The notes below the pieces were generated by a model. The model saw nothing but the letters and a program-made list of their open reading frames with translations, was not told where the DNA came from and did no database searches. From a virus, in the IMG/VR virus record IMGVR_UViG_3300042695_000382, positions 1-64,000 of that record: a stretch of DNA of 64,000 nt; one strand, 5' to 3'. The number at the start of each line of letters is the position of its first letter. The first letter of the stretch is position 1. The translations under genes were made by a program, and so were the position numbers. Of the stretch, positions 49,201 to 59,100 are shown one piece after another.

Positions 49201-51855
49201 AGTGCAGACCTAAATTTTTATCAATTACAAACTAATCCATTAGTAGGTAGAATTTCTACATCTAAATCTATGGGGACATTAGCTGAATATATGATACCAA
49301 CTTTGGGTGTATATGAGACTAGACCTGTAGAATCGTTATTAGATTTATTTTGGGAAACTGCATCAACTGGATTAATATCAGATTTAAATTGGGATATTAA
49401 TAACGGGTATGATGGGCCAGCTGGTACAACGCCTCCTGGATTTGATTTTTATGAATGGCAAGATCCTGAAGGACTTGGCGAAGATACAGGAGCTGAAGAC
49501 TCTCCATATATAACAGATGCATTTAATATTCTTAATAACACAAATGTTCCATTAGATCCAACGGTTTGTGTATTAACATCGGTATTTAATTACGAGGTTC
49601 CTTCAGTAGACTTTACAAGTAGCTTTGCTTTAGAAACAATTCCTCCTTCTATACCTAATCCAAACTTATCTTATAGAATAAAAATAATAAATAATTTTGA
49701 ATTCTTAAATTCAGCATTAACTGGAACTAAGTTTTTATTTACATTAACGGTAACATCAGGCGGTATAACAAATAACATATCGCTTATTGGGCAATTAAAG
49801 AATAAAGCGCCTTATTTTACATTAACTGATCATGATTACGATAGAACCATAACAGTTGATACAATAGATATTGTTACAGTTGAGGCTACAAATGGATCAT
49901 TTAGACCTAATCCTTTAGCTTTGCCAATTCCACCTGTTAGAACAAACGGATTGTATTGGACAATAGTTAGTGGTAATGAATTAGGATATTTTGATATAAA
50001 CCCAAGTACAGGGGTATTATCATTGATAAATCACAGTGCTCAACTAGGGGTTTATCCATTAAACATTAAAGTTCAAGATGCTGTTGATTTTGCAACTATA
50101 CCACCAAGTGCATTAGTTACACCTGGTGATGCAAACTTATCTACAAAACAAGATACAGTCAACGTTATTATTACCATAGGAGAAGAACCTATAAATGGCT
50201 TTTTAGAATATTGGAATAATAATTTTGAAGCATTAGGAACAATGCCAGAGCCCCCTGCTCCATTTGAATCTAGTGAGGGATATTTTGGTGTTTATGTAGG
50301 AACAGTATTGCCAACAGATCCAAATTATGTAACCAGTTTGCCAACACCTCCAGGAGGAGCTTGGACAAATACTCCTAAGAATGTACAATATGATAGTGGC
50401 GCATTAGGTGGAATTTATCCTTCACCCACCGGATTAACAAATGGAGAATTAAGATTTAAATGGACATTACCAAGAATATATGCGGCTGGGCATGGTAATA
50501 GATATAGAGCGGATTTACTTATATATTATAGAGCAAATACCACCAGTGCTTGGGGATTAGTGCAAGATAACAACGGTGTTGGTATAACAGATGCCCCATA
50601 TTGGGATCAAAACGTTGCTCCTAGACCAAATGCGTTATATGTAATTCCTCCAACAACCAGTTCAGTACCTAGTGGGTTAACATCTACTGCCACTGGGGTA
50701 ATTAGAGTATCTACACCAGGAGAATATTGTTTCGCTATAAAAGTTACTTCGTACCAACAACAATCTGTTTTTGCTGTAGTAGAAGATGCTAATTTTTATT
50801 ATGAACAACAAGATAATGGACCATCATATCCTGCTACTTATATTAATCCATTTATACCTAGAGAAAGATTTATGGTTGGTTTAATAGAGCCTACTTACGA
50901 TAATCCATCTGGTGTACCGTATAATTCAGCAACTCCAGATGATGGATTTGTGTTTACAATAAATACCACAGTAGATACTGTAACGGATGTTAATAACTTT
51001 AGTATTGATCCAGTAGCTGGATCTGATCAAATGGTTCCTGGAATGTGGCTACAAAAAGTAGGTAATCCTACAATTGTAAAAGTATTTGGGGTAACAGGAA
51101 ATGATATAGCCCTTGTTCCTCCAGGACTTGCTTTAGCTCCAGGAGATCAAGTTACATTTAAACAACAACAACCATATGGAACTGGAAGTGTTAGAGAGAT
51201 GGGTAATATATGGGCAAGTTCAAAAGATGCTACATTTGTTAAACAATTTTATTTAGCCGGTGAATTAGTTGATCTTTGGAACCCACCAATTGCGGATAAG
51301 TTTTACAACTTTAAAAGCCATGTTAAAGCAAATCCTCAAATATCACCAGTACAACCAGTACCATATTTATATACTCCAAATGCTAAAGTTACAGCTTATG
51401 CAGCTGCTCAAATAGATGACAATGGAACTATTATAGATCAAACATTACCTGCTTATACTATATCTATGTCTGATGTTACCGATATACCTAACTATGGTTC
51501 TGCTCCTGGTTTTGTTACAATAGCGCAAAAAAACTTGCCATTTCCATTTGAGGATGAATCTCCAGTATGGTTTTATAGCGGAGTAAGAGTAGAAATTACA
51601 GGGGTAACAACTAATACAATAACTGTTGGCAATGTAATACCAGGTTATAATTTAACTTGGGCGGAAGATTGCACAACTCCAACATTAGATTATTTCCCTA
51701 GTCAAACGGAAACTAATTTCCCATTAGCTCCATCATATACAATAACAGGATTGAATCCAAATACTACATATTATATATTAATGTATCCAGATAATTCAAA
51801 TGGTTATGTAAACGGAGAATTCTTTCCAGTAGCGGTTACTACATTACCTGTATAA
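46276..51855 (+). CDS. Large tail/stabilization-type protein (1859 aa)
   Basis: The start NSFLLSKMNKDLDDRLVPNG then EYRDALNISIGKSENDDVGT is a familiar opening of big tail proteins in marine Bacteroidota phages. The N-terminal third looks like a beta-propeller (repeated NxxNRIYRF and WTDNRNQPRKINY). Near residues 1190-1280 cadherin-like GYFDINPSTGVLSLIN appears, and the protein ends in a fibronectin-III-like TITGLNPNTTYYILMYP. Probably part of the tail nozzle or adhesin shell. Confidence 0.72.
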   Translation: MAEIKNSFLLSKMNKDLDDRLVPNGEYRDALNISIGKSENDDVGTLQNVLGNIKIPGAEELVGSEEFGFSGLTCIGFYMDNEHNRIYRFLTNYTDPNPSEITLCETLPYSPDGGWTMKITVYDFNTATYSTLVEGTFLNFSTTNIITGLNLLEGLLYWTDNRNQPRKINYNNCINNSSYYTTETQISVAKYAPVESPLLYIEVKAFATANQPSPLVVDVDSTEGLVVGMTLVSPGLITGGENITILSVDSGASQITLYSAPTNPIVLDQPLIFLISTMSNQENNPAWPGDPAYLESKYVRFSYRFKFDDNEYSILAPFSQIAFIPNQKGYFINGDEQAAYRSTILKWMENNTNNVELLIPMPDTGNNINSTYKIKSIDILYKESNSLAIKVLDSVDYNTIKQAFPDTNIYIYSYQSQKPYKTLAEDQITRVYDKVPTRALAQEISGNRVIYGNFYTTYTPPNAINYNVSVLPKSDIFPSFIEYPNHTLKQNRNYQVGFVLADKFGRQSSVILSTIDLLKLPGGFGGSTIYSAYRPNNEVLPTVKEWFGNALTLLVNDTIKSTRNIPLGTPGLYAEQRGAGFAVSAGVVTDNVYVYTLDTSLPTNPDDSPQLGDYLRGKYTDYVEITSISPPGTITTDGAISDIYNYTVQEEGVLDLKFSYTLNQIGWYSYKVLVKQKEQDYYNVYLPGILDGYPTGQTTGTQVTYTAGVPSLENGINTTNFPTNEVGKTSHMVLINDNINKVPRDLAEVGPDQKQYRSSVELFGRVENRPKLISFVSLPNLANANATSIRYDLTTPEGEDILANIKAGDGLQSVEAQFSNFKWYKNTTVVSNTFLEYNTITNTPGAATLIGSTTIDIIPPLYGDVPAAGDLISLVVSGTPYDYEVASYTTGIVTLVTPVAGADIPNATQLVFTNPNIGMIVFTPSNPISAGWDNFTATAAENNQYFPLRKADVVNTIAYATDLDFLQNSVNNITGSADLNFYQLQTNPLVGRISTSKSMGTLAEYMIPTLGVYETRPVESLLDLFWETASTGLISDLNWDINNGYDGPAGTTPPGFDFYEWQDPEGLGEDTGAEDSPYITDAFNILNNTNVPLDPTVCVLTSVFNYEVPSVDFTSSFALETIPPSIPNPNLSYRIKIINNFEFLNSALTGTKFLFTLTVTSGGITNNISLIGQLKNKAPYFTLTDHDYDRTITVDTIDIVTVEATNGSFRPNPLALPIPPVRTNGLYWTIVSGNELGYFDINPSTGVLSLINHSAQLGVYPLNIKVQDAVDFATIPPSALVTPGDANLSTKQDTVNVIITIGEEPINGFLEYWNNNFEALGTMPEPPAPFESSEGYFGVYVGTVLPTDPNYVTSLPTPPGGAWTNTPKNVQYDSGALGGIYPSPTGLTNGELRFKWTLPRIYAAGHGNRYRADLLIYYRANTTSAWGLVQDNNGVGITDAPYWDQNVAPRPNALYVIPPTTSSVPSGLTSTATGVIRVSTPGEYCFAIKVTSYQQQSVFAVVEDANFYYEQQDNGPSYPATYINPFIPRERFMVGLIEPTYDNPSGVPYNSATPDDGFVFTINTTVDTVTDVNNFSIDPVAGSDQMVPGMWLQKVGNPTIVKVFGVTGNDIALVPPGLALAPGDQVTFKQQQPYGTGSVREMGNIWASSKDATFVKQFYLAGELVDLWNPPIADKFYNFKSHVKANPQISPVQPVPYLYTPNAKVTAYAAAQIDDNGTIIDQTLPAYTISMSDVTDIPNYGSAPGFVTIAQKNLPFPFEDESPVWFYSGVRVEITGVTTNTITVGNVIPGYNLTWAEDCTTPTLDYFPSQTETNFPLAPSYTITGLNPNTTYYILMYPDNSNGYVNGEFFPVAVTTLPV

Positions 51856-51891
51856 AGGTTAAAAATATTAAAAAATAAGTGATTATTAATT

Positions 51892-53442
51892 ATGGCAGCA
51901 ACATTAGAATTAAAATATTTCAATTCTTTCTGGTTAAAGAAGTTAGATAGCATTGTAAATGTTTCAAATACAGTTGGGAGTATAACAGATGATGTTATAG
52001 ATTCAAATGTAATAATTTTAGATCCTATAAACCTTTCAGTTAGCGTTGGACAAACACTTGACTGGGAGGGTAAATTGGATACACAAAATCCGACCGTTGT
52101 ATATACTGATGGCACTACTATAATACTTAGTGAATATGTTACAATAATGGCACCTAAAGATATAATTTTTGGGCCTATTACAGATTTTAATCATATACCA
52201 GTTGCTTATGAAGACGGACCAACAGATTGGTATATTGAGGAATCAAGAATACGTGGAGGATATGACAATACAGACATTGATTTAGGGGTGAAAGCTTACA
52301 TTGTTGAAAATACTTTATCACAACAACACTTAGCAAGTTCTATGATATATTCAGGTATATTTAATTCTAGAACAGGTGTTAATAATACAAATCAATTTTC
52401 TGTTGCTGAAGATATTACAAGAGCTGTAGAACCATCACAAGGTACAATACAAAAATTATATGCAGAAGATACTAACTTAATTATTTTCCAAGAGAAAAAA
52501 GTTAGTAGGGCATTGATTGATAAAGATGCAATTTATTCAGCAGAAGGCCAACCAATGACCACCTCTGGTGCTCAAGTAATTGGACAAATACAATCTTATG
52601 CTGGTAATTATGGTATATCTAATAACCCTGAAAGTTTTGCTGTTTATGGTTATAGAAAATACTTTACAGATAGAACACAAAATGTTGTTTTAAGATTATC
52701 TCAAGATGGTATAACAGAAATATCAGCTTATGGCATGATTGATTTCTTTAGAGATAATTTATCAGCTGTTGGCAATAATGGTAGAATAGTGGGAATGTGG
52801 GATATGCATAACAAACAATATGTGTTATCTATGCAACCAGCTAACTCGGCAAACTTTAAAACATTAACATTTGATGAGGATGTTAGTGGATGGACTAGTT
52901 TATTTTCATTTAAACCAGAACTTGGCGGTAGTTTATTAAATAACTATTATACATTTGAAGGCGGAAATATATGGAGACATTATGCGGATCCAATATTAGA
53001 TAATACACCATATTCTAAATTTTACGGAGTTCAATATAATTCGAATGCTACAGTAGTATTAAATTCAAATGTTTCTTTAATTAAGAACTTTAGTACTATA
53101 AATTATGAAGGAAGTTCAGGTTGGAATTTAGAAAGTTTATATACAAATACAGATACAGCTTTACCAATTAGTAATAATGTTGAAGTGCTTACATTAGCAG
53201 ATTTAGAAAATCAATTGTTTTTAAATAACTTTAAACGAAAAGAAGATAAGTTTTTTGCTAATATTATAAATAGTTCTAATCCTGGTTATGGAAATGTAAT
53301 CTATGGTAATTCAATGTCCGGTGTTAAAGGATTTTATGCTACAGCAAGATTATCATTTACTAATCCACCAGTTGAACCAACAACACCAGCAAAAGCAGAA
53401 TTATTTGCAGTATCTTTAGAATATGTAGAATCATCATATTAA
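51892..53442 (+). CDS. Tail/stabilization-type protein (516 aa)
   Basis: Begins with a beta segment (FNSFWLKKLDSIVNVSNTVG). The block WYIEESRIRGGYDNTDIDLG, then SGIFNSRTGVNNTNQFSVAE, IQKLYAEDTNLIIFQEKKVS and ESFAVYGYRKYFTDRTQN is the part that in related phages seems to continue the large tail protein. It might be the separated C-terminal half of that protein. A structural role is likely. Confidence 0.65.
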   Translation: MAATLELKYFNSFWLKKLDSIVNVSNTVGSITDDVIDSNVIILDPINLSVSVGQTLDWEGKLDTQNPTVVYTDGTTIILSEYVTIMAPKDIIFGPITDFNHIPVAYEDGPTDWYIEESRIRGGYDNTDIDLGVKAYIVENTLSQQHLASSMIYSGIFNSRTGVNNTNQFSVAEDITRAVEPSQGTIQKLYAEDTNLIIFQEKKVSRALIDKDAIYSAEGQPMTTSGAQVIGQIQSYAGNYGISNNPESFAVYGYRKYFTDRTQNVVLRLSQDGITEISAYGMIDFFRDNLSAVGNNGRIVGMWDMHNKQYVLSMQPANSANFKTLTFDEDVSGWTSLFSFKPELGGSLLNNYYTFEGGNIWRHYADPILDNTPYSKFYGVQYNSNATVVLNSNVSLIKNFSTINYEGSSGWNLESLYTNTDTALPISNNVEVLTLADLENQLFLNNFKRKEDKFFANIINSSNPGYGNVIYGNSMSGVKGFYATARLSFTNPPVEPTTPAKAELFAVSLEYVESSY

Positions 53443-53452
53443 ATTTAATTAA

Positions 53453-53908
53453 ATGACAAAATTAACCAAGAAGGAATTAAAGGTTAGAGCTCAAATAGAG
53501 TCATTAGAGGCTGCTTTAATGAATCATTCCGAAGAATTAGGATTAGTTGTAGGAGATTCAGAAATGTTTCCTCTAAAACACTCCTTTGTTGATGGTTTAT
53601 ACATTAGAGAAATGTCTATGCCTAAAGATCATTTTGCAATTGGCAAACTACAAAAGCACGAACATTTGTGGATGTTGCTTCAAGGTAAACTTACGGTGAC
53701 AACACAATCCGGGAGTGCCGAATATATTGCCCCTTGTTATGTTAAAGCAAAACCTGGAGAAAAGAAAGCGGTATATGCTCATGAAGATTCAATATTTGTT
53801 AATATATATCCAAACCCAGATAATAATCAAGATTTAGAAAAAATAGAAAATACCTGGATAGCTAAAAACTATTTAGAGTATGAAGAGTTTAAAAAATTAA
53901 AAGAATAA
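53453..53908 (+). CDS. Cupin-like protein (151 aa)
   Basis: LQKHEHLWMLLQGKLTVTTQ, SAEYIAPCYVKAKPGEKKAV then YAHEDSIFVNIYPNPDNNQD gives a conserved cupin barrel with one metal-site half (H-x-H) in KHEHLW. It is the only non-structural looking gene among virion genes and may be an assembly helper or minor virion protein. No reaction is assigned. Confidence 0.65.
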   Translation: MTKLTKKELKVRAQIESLEAALMNHSEELGLVVGDSEMFPLKHSFVDGLYIREMSMPKDHFAIGKLQKHEHLWMLLQGKLTVTTQSGSAEYIAPCYVKAKPGEKKAVYAHEDSIFVNIYPNPDNNQDLEKIENTWIAKNYLEYEEFKKLKE

Positions 53909-53911
53909 TAT

Positions 53912-54637
53912 ATGTCATACGTAGCAATAGGAGGCGCTGCAGTCAGTATAGTTGGCGGAATTTTTGGTTCTAGTTCAGCTAATTCTCAAGCTAGAGCAGC
54001 CGCTGAAGAAAAAGCAAGATTAGGAGCTGAATTAAATAGACTAGAGAATAGTCGTCAGGCTATTATAAATCCGTGGGCCACTACTAAAGATATGAGTTCT
54101 CTTATAAAAGACAGTTCTTCTTTAGTTACAAATGCTTTTGCTAATTTAGGGGTAGCTACTCAGGCTTCTAAATTTGAAGCGGAACAAATTGATATTTCAT
54201 TAGCAAATACATTGGATACATTGAGAGAAACCGGAGCAAGTGCCGGTGGAGCAACTGCTTTAGCCAATGCTGCCTTAAAAGCAAAACAAGGGATTTCTGC
54301 TAATATAGAACAACAAGAGGCTAAAAATGATCAATTAAGAGCTCAAGGACGACAAGATCTTGAAAGAATTAAATTAGCGGAAGCACAAAGAACACAAGCA
54401 GCTCAATTAAGTGAAGCTCAAAGAGTTCAAGGAGCTGAAGCGGCAGGAGCACAATTCCAATTCAATGCAAGAGAAGAAAGAGAGCAACAAAAAATTGACA
54501 GAATTGCCGGGCTTATGGGTGCTGCTGGTAATAGAGAAGCTCAATCAAGAGCTAATGCAACAAGTGCAATAACAGGAGCTTTTGGATCTGTAGCAGGTGC
54601 ATTAGGAACATTAGGAAATACATTAAATTCAAACTAG
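53912..54637 (+). CDS. Internal virion (ejection) protein, small (241 aa)
   Basis: Hydrophobic start SYVAIGGAAVSIVGGIFGSS, then a long Ala/Gln/Glu-rich coiled coil (EQIDISLANTLDTLRETGAS, AQRVQGAEAAGAQFQFNARE) and a glycine-rich end (ALGTLGNTLNSN). This resembles T7 gp14-type ejection proteins that go into the outer membrane. First of three internal genes in series. Confidence 0.7.
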   Translation: MSYVAIGGAAVSIVGGIFGSSSANSQARAAAEEKARLGAELNRLENSRQAIINPWATTKDMSSLIKDSSSLVTNAFANLGVATQASKFEAEQIDISLANTLDTLRETGASAGGATALANAALKAKQGISANIEQQEAKNDQLRAQGRQDLERIKLAEAQRTQAAQLSEAQRVQGAEAAGAQFQFNAREEREQQKIDRIAGLMGAAGNREAQSRANATSAITGAFGSVAGALGTLGNTLNSN

Positions 54638-54643
54638 TAATAA

Positions 54644-56137
54644 ATGGGAGCATATTCAAATCCAGATCAGTACGCAGGCGTTGATGCATTAAAACAGGAA
54701 GGGCAGGCATACCAAAATATGTTTGAAACTATTACAAGAACAGTCTCAAGTGTTTCTGAAAAAATAGCCGAACGTCATAGATTAAATGAAAAGAAAAATA
54801 AAGCAATTCTTGATAAGACAGAAGAAGACGGATCTAAATTACAAATTCTTTTAGAGAAAGGTATAGGTAAGGAAAAAGTAGGATTAAACTATGACTGTTA
54901 TCAAGACGCTATAAAAGAATGGAAAACAATAAATAACAAAGTAGCAGCTGGATTGGCAACCCCTGAGGAAAAAAGAAAGTCTGCACAAATTATAGCGAGT
55001 GTTGATAATTTTTCTAGTTCTGCTGCAGATACAGTTGGACTTATTCAAACTTGGGATAAATCTATGAAAATGGTGGGTGAAGGGTCACCGGATTTAGCAG
55101 GGTGTGATCCGGACATGGTTAGAACCTTGAATGCCTTAAAAAGCAGAGATGGCAATCAAATTCAACCTGGATTTTATAAGGATGAAAATGGAACTTATGA
55201 TTATACCAATCATGGTTATATATTATCTGCATATAAAGGTGCTGATGGGGTAGAATATCCTGAAAAATTTATAAGTGGTAAAGAATTAAAAACCGCTTTA
55301 GATAATGGTGGAGCAAGCGGAATGGTTTATAAAAAAAGTTATTCTAGCGATAATAAAAAAGTATCAAATGCTTTTAAAATTGGTGATGATGGTATTGGTA
55401 TTTTTGAATACAACAAAAATGAACCTACAGGGAAAGTATCTGCTGATTATTTAACAGATGAGCCAGGACAAGAAATTACAATAAGAAAAACACAAGAGGG
55501 GGTTTGGAAACAAAAAACATTAAAAGTAGACAGAAGCAAAATACTTAATGCAGTCGGAACCCAACTTGATGCAGTCGCGGATGCTAGTGCTACCGTAACA
55601 AATGAAATTGCTACAAAGTATAATAATTATGTTTTACCTATTGTTGATAAAGAAAAAAATCCTAATTTTGAAAGTTACAATAAATTAGAAGATTTTGCTA
55701 AATTTGTTCCAATCCCAGGTTATGATAAAGCATTCCCTTACAATAAAGCAATTTTAACTTCAGATGAAGAAACATTAAATGCTATACGCCACAATAATAG
55801 AGCTGCCTTTGCTCAAACATTAAGGTCAGAGCAGCCAGTTGGCGAGATGTATTTTGTACCAAATCCAAAACCAGAAAAACCTGTAAAAGCAGGGGCTGGT
55901 AAAACTGCAAAAGTGCCTGCTGCTGAATTAAAACAAAAAGCTTTTAATGACAGAATTAATACCTTGATTGAAACAAAAAAAGGAGGCGTAACGGCTGGGG
56001 GATATACCCTTAGTATAGTTGATGGCAAATGGGGACTTAGAGATAAACTAGGCATTGAAAAATATGGAACTGAAAACATAACAAGTCCAAGAGAATTAGC
56101 AACATACATAGGATCAACTCTTCCAGTATTAAAATAA
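54644..56137 (+). CDS. Internal virion protein (497 aa)
   Basis: Helical N-terminus (LKQEGQAYQNMFETITRTVS, then SSVSEKIAERHRLNEKKNKA), and mixed middle (KAILTSDEETLNAIRHNNRA). It lies between the gp14-like and giant proteins, as the middle ejection protein does in podoviruses. No family recognised. Confidence 0.65.
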   Translation: MGAYSNPDQYAGVDALKQEGQAYQNMFETITRTVSSVSEKIAERHRLNEKKNKAILDKTEEDGSKLQILLEKGIGKEKVGLNYDCYQDAIKEWKTINNKVAAGLATPEEKRKSAQIIASVDNFSSSAADTVGLIQTWDKSMKMVGEGSPDLAGCDPDMVRTLNALKSRDGNQIQPGFYKDENGTYDYTNHGYILSAYKGADGVEYPEKFISGKELKTALDNGGASGMVYKKSYSSDNKKVSNAFKIGDDGIGIFEYNKNEPTGKVSADYLTDEPGQEITIRKTQEGVWKQKTLKVDRSKILNAVGTQLDAVADASATVTNEIATKYNNYVLPIVDKEKNPNFESYNKLEDFAKFVPIPGYDKAFPYNKAILTSDEETLNAIRHNNRAAFAQTLRSEQPVGEMYFVPNPKPEKPVKAGAGKTAKVPAAELKQKAFNDRINTLIETKKGGVTAGGYTLSIVDGKWGLRDKLGIEKYGTENITSPRELATYIGSTLPVLK

Positions 56138-56152
56138 TAATTAAATAAGTTT

Positions 56153-59100
56153 ATGGCAAAATATATTAATGATTCAGGTGATTATTTTGACGAAGAAGAA
56201 ATTAACCAATTTGCTCAAGATCAAGATACTACTTTTGAAGACGTAATAGGAAGAAATAATCTAGTTCCAGTAGAAGAGACCGATCAAGAAGAAGATCCTG
56301 GTAAGCCAAAGAAAAAACCTACAAATAAACAAAAGGCTGTTGTATCTCAAAATCAACAACCTATAAATGGGTTTGGTAAAATACCAGAAAATCCATTGGG
56401 AGCGGCTAACGTTCCTACAGCAGTAAGCACAGTCAAACCAAAACCTAAAGCAAAACCGGTAGAGCAACCATCATTATGGGATGACGCTGTTGGTCTTGCT
56501 AAAAGTTTATTCCCTGATAGTGAGGAAGACAATAATGGAAAGTTAACTTACTTCGAACAGACTCCTATTAAAGTACAACAGCAAACATTTAATCAAGATT
56601 CTAAAGATGCAATGAATGCTACCGGCAAGTTTGAATTCCTTGGGGATTACAAGCCGGAAGATCGTGCTTTATTCGTTTCTAAATTACTACCTAAAACTAA
56701 TTATACAGAAAAAAAATATAATCAGGAAACAAACGAATACGAGGTTAAGCCTAAACAGGAGGCCATCGATTATGTAAAAAGTGATATAAATCCTAAGGAT
56801 TTTAAAACACAAGAGCAACTTGATCAAGCTATTGCTCTAAACGTAAAAAAATTAGCATCTCAAGATAGTGCTTTTGAATTTGAACAGAATTTTGCTAAAG
56901 CAAAGGCTGCTCCGTTAATTAAACAAAAAGCTACTGAGATACAAAAAAAATATAAATTAGATAATCCTGCAGAAGTAGAAAAAGCAACAAAAGAATTACA
57001 AGACTATGCTGCTAAAACCACCACGGATTTTTTAATTAATTCCCAAGGTTTCCAAAGTTTAAATAACCAATTCTCTGAAATTGAAAATGGAGCTAAACAA
57101 GATTTAACAAAGTCATTTGGGAGAAGCAAAGATACCTTCTTGTCTGCAATGGATATTACAAAGAATGTAGCAGCTGCTGCAAAAGAACAAGGTGCTGTTG
57201 GTAAAGCATTAGGCACTGGCCTTGAGTTAGCAACAGAATTAGTTGAAGGAGCAGGTAAAGGTGTTCAGAATGTAGGGCAATCTATTAAACAATCTTTAAT
57301 TTCTGCTAGTCATAATAGTATTAAGGATTTAGGCAATACTTATTCTGATATTAAAGATAAACCTAATAATACCCCATTAGATAAATCTTTTGCTTATGAG
57401 TGGGAAAGAAGTAATTTTGGTGTATATGATCCTAAAGAACAAGATACCCCAAAAACTTATGGTGAGGCTAAAGACAGATTAAAAAAATATTTAGATAAAA
57501 CAAACGCTTTAATTGGTGATAGAGTAAAATCTATTGAGGAAAGTAAAAAATATATAGGTCTATTTAATCAAGCTGATTTAAAAGACGGTATACAATTAAA
57601 TGATATATTCCAATTAGTAGGAGAACAAACTCCAAACATTGGATTAACTGCTGTTGGTGTTGCTACTGGAAATCCTGTAATTACGGGACTATCCGTAGCA
57701 AATATGTTTACTCAAACTTACGGCCCACAATATTACAATGCAATTGAAACCGGTCTTAAAGAAGATTTGGGAAGAGAACCTAATAAAGAAGAAATTGCAA
57801 AAGCTATTGGGGATGGTAAATATGCAGATAGGGGAGAAGCTGCTGCGTGGTCTGCGTTATCTGCTGCAACTGAATTTGCAGGTGAATTAAATGTATTAAA
57901 AAATACAGGTAAAGCTTTAGGTATGGGTAATGATGCTAAAACAGTGTTAGGATCTTTATTTAGAGGCGAAATTAAGAACTTTGGTAAAAGCGCAATATCA
58001 AACGCTAAAGCTATAACAAGTTCTGCATTAGGTGAGTATTTAACAGAAAGTACTCAGCAAGCAATTGACCAAGTTAGTATGGGATTACAATTGCAAGGTG
58101 ATGCAAAAAAATATTTAAACTTAAGAGATATTAATGAGGCTGGTATCCAAGGTGGATTAGTTGGCTTTGTATTCCCTTTTGTTGGGGCTGTTAAAACACA
58201 ATCTGCTATTGAGCTAAAAGCTGCGGCTACAAAGGTAGCAACATCATTTGATTTATCAAGTAAAAACATTGATAACTTAGTACAGGTAGATAAATTTTTT
58301 AAAGCCGCTGGTGATAATATCAACGAAAGATTTAAAGTTGGTGATATTACAGAGGAACAAAAACAATCTGAATTAGAAACATTAGGTACAATAAGAAGTG
58401 CTGGTGCTAAAATACCTTCAGCATTTTCAGAAAGTGCTAAAAAACAATCTTTAGATTTAATGCTTGAAAAAGCAAATATTGAAAAAGAAATTGATGGTAA
58501 AGATAAAGATTTAGTAGCTCCTGAAACAGCAAGGCTTAAAGATATAAGTGCCGAATTATCAGCAATTTCTTTAGGAGAAAAACTTAATATCCCAACTGAA
58601 GTATCAAAAGATATTGATACTGATATAAAAAGAACCCGTACTGCTATAGAAAAATTAGGGTTGCAAGAAGAAATTGATTTTCAGGATTTGAATACATCGG
58701 CGGATGTATTTACCTATTTATCTGAAAACACAGAACTTGATGAAGCTGAAAAGAAACGTCTTTCAAATCAATACGGGCTTTTTGTGCCTTTAAAAAACGG
58801 CAAAGAAGCATTAATTATAAATAAAGAAGCTAATAATAAAGATTTAGTTGTAACCACAGGGCAACATGAATTTCTACACAAACTTATTTATAGAGCTGTA
58901 TCAAATAATAAAGAATTACAAAAAAAGATTGGTACTGATTTATATAATCATATTGAAGGTTATTTAGGTGCAGATGTATTAAATAATACAGAATTTAAGG
59001 AAAGATACGATAAGTATAAAGAGCAATTTGGAGTAACAAAATCTCAGGTTGAGTCAAAAACAAAAGACCTTGAAAAATATTTTTCAAAAGGACAAATAAG

